From Marinobacter salinexigens (GTDB lineage Bacteria > Pseudomonadota > Gammaproteobacteria > Pseudomonadales > Oleiphilaceae), in contig NZ_VTUU01000013.1 in assembly GCF_008370345.1 (NCBI RefSeq), positions 1-64,000 on the forward strand: 64,000 nucleotides of DNA, in the 5' to 3' direction. A model generated the notes under the pieces. The model made no database searches. It was not told the origin of the DNA and was given only the letters and a program-made list of their open reading frames with translations. The position numbers were made by a program, and so were the translations under genes. Shown piece by piece: positions 24,148 to 31,580 of the stretch; positions within the stretch are counted from its first letter, which is position 1; every line of letters begins with the position of its first letter.

Positions 24148-24166
24148 GATAACGATTCCCATTATC
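24148..24166. promoter_or_regulatory. Fur box upstream of the siderophore-binding protein
   Basis: GATAACGATTCCCATTATC matches 15 of 19 positions of the consensus Fur box and lies 53 bp upstream of the start, in the expected promoter position. Confidence 0.75.
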
Positions 24167-24273
24167 TCACTATTGTGAGAGCCGATGGTGAAGGGATGCG
24201 GGACGAACGGTTCCGTATGTCGGAACTCTGGAGGGAGAGTGTTTCGGGGCTCAGTGGCCCGCACATTAATAGA

Positions 24274-24603
24274 TCAACAGCCGGCCATCTGATCAACGAA
24301 CTCAGACGCTTCCTGGCGAGTGAAAAAACGTCCAAGACGGACAAATCCGGACACAATGGATGACTGAATGGCGACGGCATGCCCTTTCGGGTCCCGGTTA
24401 ATCACCCACTCTTCGGGCAGGCCATCAATGAGGTGGAAAGGTGCCGGACGCCCATCCCGGTAACGGGAGAGTTCCACCTGCCCGGTTCGGGCGTCTTTGA
24501 AAGCAGGCATGAAGCAAGCGTGGGCGTTGCCTTCGCTAATGCCTCCGGTTCCGGCAAAGAGGCGGTTTTCTTCTTGCAGAAATGCGGGTTGTCGGGCGGA
24601 CAT
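24274..24603 (-). CDS. Conserved hypothetical protein (109 aa)
   Basis: Soluble, no membrane helix or catalytic motif recognised. Visible features are a central ELSRYRDGRPAPFHLIDGLPEEW stretch and a C-terminal FVRLGRFFTRQEASEFVDQMAGC. The ATG at 24603 follows AGAGGTGATCACA; a GTG three codons earlier overlaps this ribosome site. It reads toward the Fur-regulated gene but has its own spacing (about 107 bp to the Fur box). Function unknown. Confidence 0.6.
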   Translation of the reverse strand: MSARQPAFLQEENRLFAGTGGISEGNAHACFMPAFKDARTGQVELSRYRDGRPAPFHLIDGLPEEWVINRDPKGHAVAIQSSIVSGFVRLGRFFTRQEASEFVDQMAGC

Positions 24604-24760
24604 TGTGATCACCTCTGGAACAATCGAATCCGGTTTGCGACTCCTTGCCTGGTCATTAAGTGAACAGCTCCGTTAAGTCTTACCCTACTCCGTTTGCCGC
24701 TATGGTGAACTCTTAAACTGGTGCTGTTTTCAGGTCTTTTGGGCTTACGACTAAAGCATC

Positions 24761-24794
24761 AAAAACGAGCCGGACTCTGTTGGAATCCAGCTCG
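24761..24794 (-). terminator. Rho-independent terminator of the hydroxylase operon
   Basis: On the minus strand CGAGCTGGA pairs with TCCGGCTCG (one U-G pair, 11-nt loop), followed by TTTTT. It lies 9 bp after the hydroxylase stop. Confidence 0.85.
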
Positions 24795-24802
24795 AAAACG
24801 TA

Positions 24803-25987
24803 TCAGGCGACCTTTGGCTGGGAAGGAACCCTGCTTGCCAATTCAGGAATGCCACTTTCTGCATTTGCCTTTGAAGCAAGCTTCCGTTCCTCAGTAGATG
24901 CAAAGTTGTGATCCCAGTCCAGCACTTTAGGCGTCATCAGGCGATGCCACAGTGGCGGGATCATGGCGATTACGATCGTCGTCAGGTATCCGCTGATCAT
25001 CATTGGCGCCTCCGGAAACGGTTTAAGATCCTGATACGGCACCTCACCTTGAGCGTGGTGGTGTGAATGGCGCGTCAGATTGAACATGGTCCAGGAACTG
25101 ATTCGCTTATTGGTATTCCAGGAGTGGCGAGGCTGTACCGGGGTCTCTGGGTTGCGGACCATGCCGTAATGTTCCATGTAGTTTACGATTTCGAGTAGAG
25201 ACTTACCCCAAAGGCCACAGGCGATAAAGTACAGCATTCCTTCCAGCCCGCCGATTCCATAGGCCGCTGCGACCAGGGCCAGGCTCATCAGGTGCCCGCG
25301 GATAACGGCATTACTCGGAGACAAGGCGAGCTTTCCTTTTCGTTTAAGACGGCGTTGTTCGATTCGCCAGGCACTGAGGTTCCCTTTCAGGGTTGAGATA
25401 ACAATATGAGCATAGACATTGCGACCACGAGGTGCTGTTGCCGGGTCTTCCGTGGTGGATACATACCGGTGATGGCCATAAACATGTTCGATGGAAAACA
25501 CCGTATCGAAGCTGAATGCCAGCAACCAGCGACCAATCACCATTGATGCAGGGTCCCATGTGCGGTGTGTCAGCTCATGGCCGGTGATTGTTCCGATAAG
25601 ACCGATCATCAGGCCTGCCAGAAGAACACCTGAAATATGATGGCCAAAGGTAGTGTGTTCCCTTGCTGAGAGCACGTCGTAACCGGTGGCGCTGGTGACC
25701 ATAGCTCCAAAGCCGGCGAAATCACTGGAGCTTGCACTCCACACCGCGGAAAAGACGATGAATGCAAGTAGTGGAAGGGCCATCCATAGTTGAAACGTAA
25801 GAATCTGAGGGCGCTTGTATTTCGGGGTGCTGGTGTCATCGCCACAGAGAGCGTCGCCAATGATGTAAATCCCCAGTACGGTAAACAGGCCAATACTGAT
25901 CCAGTGGCCCCCCGCCAACAGGGCCGCGATGGAGCACAGTCCGATAAGGTGGAAGAAAAAGAACTTTAGATAGTGAAAGAGCATCAT
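24803..25987 (-). CDS. AlkB/XylM-type membrane diiron hydroxylase
   Basis: The 394-aa integral membrane monooxygenase has about six hydrophobic helices and the complete histidine set: HELTHR, EHVYGHHR, HSHHH and the alkane-hydroxylase signature NYMEHYG. It inserts oxygen into a terminal carbon of an alkane, alkyl side chain or related hydrophobe in the inner membrane. The neighbouring XylA-like reductase, rather than a rubredoxin, supplies electrons, which argues for a XylM- or cymene-like relative or an unusual AlkB. The gene is second in the operon (26-bp gap) and ends at a terminator. Confidence 0.85.
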   Translation of the reverse strand: MMLFHYLKFFFFHLIGLCSIAALLAGGHWISIGLFTVLGIYIIGDALCGDDTSTPKYKRPQILTFQLWMALPLLAFIVFSAVWSASSSDFAGFGAMVTSATGYDVLSAREHTTFGHHISGVLLAGLMIGLIGTITGHELTHRTWDPASMVIGRWLLAFSFDTVFSIEHVYGHHRYVSTTEDPATAPRGRNVYAHIVISTLKGNLSAWRIEQRRLKRKGKLALSPSNAVIRGHLMSLALVAAAYGIGGLEGMLYFIACGLWGKSLLEIVNYMEHYGMVRNPETPVQPRHSWNTNKRISSWTMFNLTRHSHHHAQGEVPYQDLKPFPEAPMMISGYLTTIVIAMIPPLWHRLMTPKVLDWDHNFASTEERKLASKANAESGIPELASRVPSQPKVA

Positions 25988-26013
25988 GTGCCAGTTCCTT
26001 GATCTGATGAGGT

Positions 26014-27072
26014 TTATTGTGCTGCTTGTACTGAAGCCTGTTGGGGTTGGCTATCGCCGATGGTCAGGAAACGATCAGCGTGAATGTCTCGGCGATCGAC
26101 GCCAGATTTCATGAGCAGTTGTTCAGCTGAATCAATCATCCCGGGAGGGCCGCACAGGTAGGCATGAGTGTTGTGGATATTCAGCGATGGCAGGATGTCG
26201 GTTACCCAGCCCCGGTTGCCTCGCCAGCCCGTATCGGCAGCTTCATCTGACAGAACGGGGATGAATCTGAATGACGAGCCCCAGTGGTTGGAGAGCTCCT
26301 GGATATCCTGCAGTGCGTAGAGATCGTTCTGGGTACGTGCCCCGAACAGAAGTGTTATCTGACGAAGGATCTGTTGCTCCTTCATATCCTGAAGAATCGC
26401 GAGAATTGGTGCTAACCCGCTGCCACCGGCAATCATCAGGAGAGGTGCATTGGACGGGCGCAACCAAAAGTCACCCAATGGGCCCTCAACGGTGGCCGTT
26501 GTACCCACCAGGTTCCCGAGGTTAATGTGGGTGGACAAGGTTCCCCCCGGAACTTTGCGGATGAAGAACGACACCGTTGCGTCTGGTGACGGAGGCGTTG
26601 CAAATGAATAGCTGCGGGACACCTCCGGCAATGATTGAATCTGGAGGTTGGCGTATTGGCCGGATTTGTACTCTATCGAATCCTGCAGGCGAATTTTCAG
26701 GTGAGTAATGTCGTGAGTCAGTTGCTCTTGCAGGATGATCCGGCCGGCAACCTTCGTCTGACGTGACTGTGCACTGAGATCTACCTCAATGGTCACATCA
26801 CTGGTGGGGACGCTCTGGCATGCAAGAATGTATCCTTGGTCCAGCTCGTCATCGCTCAGAATATATCCAACATCGGTGAGTTCCCTGACCTTCCCTTTTA
26901 GCAGGCGGCATTTACACGTTGCGCACCCTCCAACACGGCAACTGTGGGGAAAGTTTATATCTTCCCGCAGCGCCGCATGCAGCAAGGTTTCCTTGGGTTC
27001 TACCTGAAGACGTCGCCCGTTGATGTCGGCGTAATGCGGTTTGCTTGACCGTTTACTGAATAGTGAAAACAT
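26014..27072 (-). CDS. Ferredoxin-NAD(P)H reductase, XylA/MmoC type
   Basis: The 352-aa electron-transfer protein has an N-terminal plant-type 2Fe-2S ferredoxin (about residues 10-100; CRVGGCATCKC and a distant CQS), followed by an FAD domain (RSYSFATPP, about 188) and an NAD domain (GGSGLAPILAIL, about 245). It passes electrons from NADH to the adjacent hydroxylase. It is the first gene of the operon, transcribed away from an AraC activator; its start at 27072 follows GAGGGCAGGGT. Confidence 0.87.
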   Translation of the reverse strand: MFSLFSKRSSKPHYADINGRRLQVEPKETLLHAALREDINFPHSCRVGGCATCKCRLLKGKVRELTDVGYILSDDELDQGYILACQSVPTSDVTIEVDLSAQSRQTKVAGRIILQEQLTHDITHLKIRLQDSIEYKSGQYANLQIQSLPEVSRSYSFATPPSPDATVSFFIRKVPGGTLSTHINLGNLVGTTATVEGPLGDFWLRPSNAPLLMIAGGSGLAPILAILQDMKEQQILRQITLLFGARTQNDLYALQDIQELSNHWGSSFRFIPVLSDEAADTGWRGNRGWVTDILPSLNIHNTHAYLCGPPGMIDSAEQLLMKSGVDRRDIHADRFLTIGDSQPQQASVQAAQ

Positions 27073-27132
27073 ACCCTGCCCTCGTTTGTTGGTCTCGGCA
27101 GGAACATGCTATCCAAGGGTGCGCGCTGGGTT

Positions 27133-27173
27133 GGGGTTATTTTTTGACAGTCAGGGGTTATTAATTGACAATC
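27133..27173. promoter_or_regulatory. Tandem 20-bp direct repeats, likely AraC-type operator
   Basis: GGGGTTATTTTTTGACAGTC (27133-27152) and GGGGTTATTAATTGACAATC (27154-27173) are identical at 17 of 20 positions and spaced 21 bp, two helical turns. They lie between the divergent hydroxylase operon and the AraC gene, the arrangement expected for two AraC/XylS-type activator sites. Confidence 0.75.
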
Positions 27174-27178
27174 CTCAA

Positions 27179-28177
27179 ATGCAAAATAATAAAGTCACAC
27201 TCCCCAACCACTACATTCTGCAGATCATTGCGATCGTTCAGGATGCGGGTTGCCGCACTGATACCTGGTTACAGCACCTCGGAATTATCGCAAATTCGGA
27301 TGAAGAATCTTTGATTTCCATGCCGTGGGAACGCTTTCGTCAATTCCTGCTCGATGCGGCGAGGTTTACCGGTCAAAAAGCGCTGGGCCTTATGATTGGC
27401 GAGCGATTGCTGATCAATACACACGGTATTCTGGGTTACGCCGCCATGAGCAGCAGCACGGTCAGGCAGGTTGTGAACCTGCTGGATGAATATCTGGTGC
27501 TGAGGACCGATCTGGTCACTATGAAAACAGAAGAGCGCGGAGGTTTTCTTTGGGTTAGTTTCACCGAGAGCCGACCGCTGGGTGATGTGCGGCCAGCGAT
27601 CATTGAGGCGATTGTGCTGGCAATACGTAACATTCTTGACTTCACCACCATGGGCAGCTGTGAAATCGGAGAAGTGACGTTTCCGTTTAGCGGTGATGAA
27701 AAACTGGCGGAAAGTGTTTTTCGTTGTCGGGTCATCTACAACTGCGACAGTGCCGGGTTTTCCCTGCCGCTTTCGACGATTGATAAACCCCTGAAAATGG
27801 CCAACTCCGTCAGTTTCCAGGAGGCGCTCAAAGTTTGTCGCCAGGAGCTCACAAACAGTTCGAAAGAACAGACCTGGGCAGCACGGGTTCAGCGCTTGAT
27901 GCTGCAACGAACACACGCATTCCCTTCCCTTGAAATGACGGCACGGCGGTTTCACGTAACGCCCAGAACCTTGCACCGACGGTTGACTGATGAAGGGACA
28001 TCCTACCGGGAAGTTGTTGACGGAGTCAGACACCAGCTAGCGATTCGTTACCTGGAAACCGGCCAGATGACCATACAGGAGATTTCCTTCGCCCTGGGCT
28101 ATTCAGATCTGGCTGCTTTCCGGAAGGCCTTCAAACGCTGGGAGTCTGTTCCGCCGTCCTCCTATAAAGCGCCCTGA
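27179..28177 (+). CDS. AraC-family regulator (arabinose-binding-like N-domain)
   Basis: The 332-aa protein has an N-terminal effector domain of the type seen in OruR/ArgR-like AraC proteins (about residues 10-200, ARFTGQKALGLMIGERLLINTHGILGYAAMSS) and a C-terminal AraC double helix-turn-helix (about 230-330; MTARRFHVTPRTLHRRL and IQEISFALGYSDLAAFRKAFKRW). A longer frame begins at 27041 but would run through the operator repeats and the reductase start; I prefer ATG 27179. It probably activates the divergent hydroxylase operon in response to the substrate. Confidence 0.82.
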   Translation: MQNNKVTLPNHYILQIIAIVQDAGCRTDTWLQHLGIIANSDEESLISMPWERFRQFLLDAARFTGQKALGLMIGERLLINTHGILGYAAMSSSTVRQVVNLLDEYLVLRTDLVTMKTEERGGFLWVSFTESRPLGDVRPAIIEAIVLAIRNILDFTTMGSCEIGEVTFPFSGDEKLAESVFRCRVIYNCDSAGFSLPLSTIDKPLKMANSVSFQEALKVCRQELTNSSKEQTWAARVQRLMLQRTHAFPSLEMTARRFHVTPRTLHRRLTDEGTSYREVVDGVRHQLAIRYLETGQMTIQEISFALGYSDLAAFRKAFKRWESVPPSSYKAP

Positions 28178-28183
28178 ACGCCA

Positions 28184-28783
28184 TCAGGAGTTTGTTCGGT
28201 GGTCGCTTTCAGCCAGCGCTTCCAGTGTCCGGTAGTCACATTCCACCTCAGACTTGAACGCCTTTCCGGAATCAATGAGGATGTCGTCATCGCCCATAAA
28301 CCGGCGGCCCAGCAGCATTGGGTAGGAAAAGTTGCTGCGGTCAGCCAGCGAAAACTGAGTTTCATGTTCGGTGCCGGCGATGCAGAAGTTCATTTTCACA
28401 ACATAACGCCGCTGGGATTCGGCGCCTTTGCGTTTGATCAGGACCGTTCTGTACACGGGGCGCTCGAACTGCAGTGTGACCTCGTCATGCTCGATTTCGC
28501 CCATGGATGGCTGGTCTTCGTGGTCACCCAGGGGCAACTCGAATCTCACCCATTCCTCGCCATTTTTCTTGAACTCTTCAATTCTGATGGCGTGTAAAGA
28601 TGATGTCTTGGCTCCTGTATCCATCCGCGCCTTTAGCCGCAATCCGGTATCTTTGATAACCGCCCACTCCACGAAACCGAGCACTTCAGGTACGCGGGCT
28701 TCCTGCTGGCTGGTATCGGTTTCCGCGTTGGCAAGGGACGTTGCGAGCATCAGGGTCGCGGCTGCCAAAACTACAAAACGCAT
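28184..28783 (-). CDS. Retropepsin-like / ATP-dependent zinc protease family (DUF785)
   Basis: The 199-aa protein has a signal peptide (about residues 1-21, MRFVVLAAATLMLATSLANA) and the conserved ARMDTGAKTSSLHA aspartic-type motif, with VKMNFCIAGTEHETQFSLADRSNFSYPMLLGRRFM. The family is annotated as ATP-dependent zinc protease but has a retropepsin-like fold. It is secreted to the periplasm; substrate unknown. ATG follows GGAGGTATTTG and overlaps the acpH stop by 1 bp, so it is translationally coupled. Confidence 0.8.
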   Translation of the reverse strand: MRFVVLAAATLMLATSLANAETDTSQQEARVPEVLGFVEWAVIKDTGLRLKARMDTGAKTSSLHAIRIEEFKKNGEEWVRFELPLGDHEDQPSMGEIEHDEVTLQFERPVYRTVLIKRKGAESQRRYVVKMNFCIAGTEHETQFSLADRSNFSYPMLLGRRFMGDDDILIDSGKAFKSEVECDYRTLEALAESDHRTNS

Positions 28784-29355
28784 CAAATACCTCCTGCAAC
28801 TTTCTGTAAATCTGGGAAAAACTCAAGGAATAGAGATTCCAGTTGGTGATCATGCTCCCGGATTTCTTCAATAATTCCTTCGAACCGGTTCTGAAACCGT
28901 ATCCGCATCGCTACCCGATCCAGAGCATAGCCAATGTTGTTCAGGTCGGCATAGGAGCGAAACCAGTCGTGCTCAATCATTCTTCTGGACACTTTGACCA
29001 TGTTTTCCGGCATCAGCTCTTCGTGTTCCCGGAGCTCGGAATAAACAAGTTCGATGAAGGTATCACGGGAACTGTTGCTGAATGCTTTCCAGTGCCTTAA
29101 CAGGTAGTGGTCGTAGAGGATGTCCAGGGCAACACCGGCAAAGCGCCTCCGTTGGGGCGAGAAAAATTGCTTGCTCTGGAGAACGGCCGGATGACGGTCG
29201 GTGAATGCATCGACCGTCCGGTGGTGGCGAACGCCAAGCATGACGTTCTCCGGCAGCGCGTCGAGGTTAACGCCCCGGGTGAAATCCCCGAGAATACTGC
29301 CCACGCGCGCCTCAGCAGAGTCCGGAGCCAGGAATGCGTGGGCAAGATGATTCAA
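28783..29355 (-). CDS. acpH: Acyl carrier protein phosphodiesterase
   Basis: The 190-aa HD-like hydrolase removes the 4'-phosphopantetheine group from ACP. The characteristic MNHLAHAFLA start, GDFTRG, GVRHHRTVDAFTD and FAGVALDILYDHYL motifs are all present. It is coupled to the retropepsin-like gene downstream. Confidence 0.9.
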   Translation of the reverse strand: MNHLAHAFLAPDSAEARVGSILGDFTRGVNLDALPENVMLGVRHHRTVDAFTDRHPAVLQSKQFFSPQRRRFAGVALDILYDHYLLRHWKAFSNSSRDTFIELVYSELREHEELMPENMVKVSRRMIEHDWFRSYADLNNIGYALDRVAMRIRFQNRFEGIIEEIREHDHQLESLFLEFFPDLQKVAGGI

Positions 29356-29378
29356 TGTTCTACCTGTTTAACCGGGGT

Positions 29379-29918
29379 TCAGAAATTTACCTGCAGGCCG
29401 AGTCCAAGGCCGTCAACGGTAATGTTGTCGTCATCATAATAACGCATGTACTCCAGGTTACCCGACAGGTTCTTCTGGAACTGCATGTTCAGGCCGACAC
29501 CGTATGAAAGGTCGGAGTCGTCGTCGGTGACTCTGTTTCCAAGATATTCTGCCTCCGCTTCAATCCGGGTAAAACCGATGACGGCATAGGGCGTAACGGG
29601 CGATTCGTTGGGCAATTTGATGTTGGCGTAACCGCCGAAGAAATTGTCTACAGACAGGTCAACACCGCTGATACGGTCATCGTCAACACCGAAGCCGGCA
29701 CGGGCCTCAAGGCTGAGATAAGGGGTGGCCTCAACACCTACTTTACCAGACAGCGTGCCTACATCGGCATCAAGGTCTCCGTCTTCCAGCATCATGAAGG
29801 TGTAGTTCAACCCCGCATACAACCCGCCAACACCAGACTTATACATGTCCTGGGCCGCCACAGTGCCTGCTGCAGTGAGGCCTGCTACCAGAAAAGCCGC
29901 TTTTGAATAATTGTTCAT
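29379..29918 (-). CDS. Small outer-membrane beta-barrel protein
   Basis: The 179-aa protein has a signal peptide (about residues 1-22, ending TVAAQ) and alternating amphipathic strands rich in Gly, Tyr and Asp, ending in QVNF with a terminal Phe as in outer-membrane proteins. Its length and pattern fit an eight-stranded OmpA-like or porin-family barrel without an extra domain. No ligand is suggested. The start at 29918 is behind AAGGAGGAG. Confidence 0.75.
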   Translation of the reverse strand: MNNYSKAAFLVAGLTAAGTVAAQDMYKSGVGGLYAGLNYTFMMLEDGDLDADVGTLSGKVGVEATPYLSLEARAGFGVDDDRISGVDLSVDNFFGGYANIKLPNESPVTPYAVIGFTRIEAEAEYLGNRVTDDDSDLSYGVGLNMQFQKNLSGNLEYMRYYDDDNITVDGLGLGLQVNF

Positions 29919-30013
29919 GGTTTTGCTCCTCCTTGGCCGATCGCTCGGCATGTTTTCAAGACCTATCATCCTGACGATCTTCAGGTTTGGATAGATCCGT
30001 AAAAACCGATGCT

Positions 30014-30038
30014 TTAACGGTATGTAATGTGCCGTTAA
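30014..30038. promoter_or_regulatory. Inverted repeat in the trkH leader
   Basis: TTAACGG (30014-30020) and CCGTTAA (30032-30038) flank 11 bp that include the left part of a second dyad (GTAAT/ATTAC). It may be an operator or leader hairpin 13 bp before the first possible trkH start. Confidence 0.3.
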
Positions 30039-30050
30039 TTACTTCATATA

Positions 30051-31580
30051 ATGCCCATTGTGTTGCGCATCCCATTGGCCACGGGTATTCTGGCGCGGTC
30101 TCTGAGTTCACGCTGGCTAGAGCATCTTTTGAAAAACCTGACTCCCGTAATCTTTATCGTCAGCGTTATGTTCGTGCTTCTTAGCATATTCATGACGTTA
30201 CCGGTCTTTTTGCTGCTCGGATCCGAGGCGCCCAATGCTATGGCGTTTGCGGAATCGGCTGGCATTGCCTTTGGTGCAGGTCTGCTCGGCATCCTGGCAA
30301 CGTACCGGCAGGAACGAGATCTGAAACCCCGCTACATGTTTGTGCTCACGGTTTCCAGCTGGTTCATAATTGCCCTGTTCGCGTCGCTGCCTTTCTATCT
30401 CAGCCATAATGACATCTCTGCGGCGGATGCTTTTTTTGAAGGCGCCTCCGGCATCACGACGACAGGCGCCACGGTGTTCACCGGTCTGGACACGATGGAC
30501 AAAGACCTTCTGCTCTGGCGATCAATCCTCCAGTGGATTGGCGGGATCGGTATCATCGGTATGTTTGTTGCCGTTCTGCCTTTCCTTCGAGTTGGCGGTA
30601 TGCGCCTGTTTGCCACGGAATCCTCTGAATGGACAGACAAGGCGCTACCTCGTATGAAAACCCTGAGCAGGGGCTTGCTGTTCGTCTACGTGGTTTTTTC
30701 CATCATTGCCGTGGTGACCTACTGGCTCTCCGGAATGACGCTGTTTGATGCCTTCAACCACGGTCTCACCAGCATTGCGACCGGCGGTTTTTCCACATCA
30801 GATCTTTCCATGGGAAAATTCAATGATCTGATTCTCATGGAAGCGACCCTCTTCATGATTGTCGGAAGCTTGCCTTTTTTCCTGTTCGTCAGGGAAATGC
30901 ACGGCCAGCACGGGGTGTTGTTCCGGGACCAGCAGGTTCGTATGTTCCTCGCCATTCTGTTTGTCGTTCCGGCGTTGCTGACACTCTACCGCTGGGCAGT
31001 CTCGCCTATTCCTTTTGATCCACTGCATAACTACACCGCAACCCTGTTTAATGTGACATCCGTCGTGACAACCACCGGTTACGCTTCCGAGGATTACTCA
31101 GCCTGGGGCCCTCTGGCATTCGTGGTTTTCTTCTTCCTGATGTTTGTGGGCGGTTGCTCGGGTTCTACCGCCGGTGGTATGAAAATCTTCCGCTTCCAGC
31201 TTTCACTCATGATCCTCCGTGAGCAATTGATGCGCTTGCTTCATCCGCGCGCAGTCATGACCCGAAACTACAATGGCCGTGCGGTAAGTGATGAAATCAT
31301 TTCGTCGATGATCGCATACACCTTTATTTTCCTGCTTTGCCTGTTCGCAATCACCATTGCACTGGCGGCCATGCAACTTGATTTCACTACAGCGCTCAGT
31401 GGTGCCCTCACCTCGTTGACTAACGTTGGCCCGGGCCTCGGTGAAATCATTGGTCCTGCTGGCAACTTTGGCCCGCTGCCGGACGGTGCAAAGTGGGTGC
31501 TCGCGGTCGGTATGCTCATGGGGCGTCTGGAGATTCTCAGTGTGGTGATTGTTCTCTCACCGGCATTCTGGCGCAGTTGA
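30051..31580 (+). CDS. trkH: TrkH-family potassium uptake channel subunit
   Basis: The integral membrane K+ translocating subunit, 509 aa, has the four pore repeats of the Trk/Ktr/HKT family, with selectivity glycines in SGITTTGATVF, TSIATGGFSTS, VTTTGYAS and TNVGPGLG. It works with cytosolic TrkA, which is not in this window. The ATG at 30051 lacks a clear ribosome site; a TTG at 30129, just before the first helix, is an alternative start. It meets the phosphorylase gene end to end with no gap. Confidence 0.88.
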   Translation: MPIVLRIPLATGILARSLSSRWLEHLLKNLTPVIFIVSVMFVLLSIFMTLPVFLLLGSEAPNAMAFAESAGIAFGAGLLGILATYRQERDLKPRYMFVLTVSSWFIIALFASLPFYLSHNDISAADAFFEGASGITTTGATVFTGLDTMDKDLLLWRSILQWIGGIGIIGMFVAVLPFLRVGGMRLFATESSEWTDKALPRMKTLSRGLLFVYVVFSIIAVVTYWLSGMTLFDAFNHGLTSIATGGFSTSDLSMGKFNDLILMEATLFMIVGSLPFFLFVREMHGQHGVLFRDQQVRMFLAILFVVPALLTLYRWAVSPIPFDPLHNYTATLFNVTSVVTTTGYASEDYSAWGPLAFVVFFFLMFVGGCSGSTAGGMKIFRFQLSLMILREQLMRLLHPRAVMTRNYNGRAVSDEIISSMIAYTFIFLLCLFAITIALAAMQLDFTTALSGALTSLTNVGPGLGEIIGPAGNFGPLPDGAKWVLAVGMLMGRLEILSVVIVLSPAFWRS

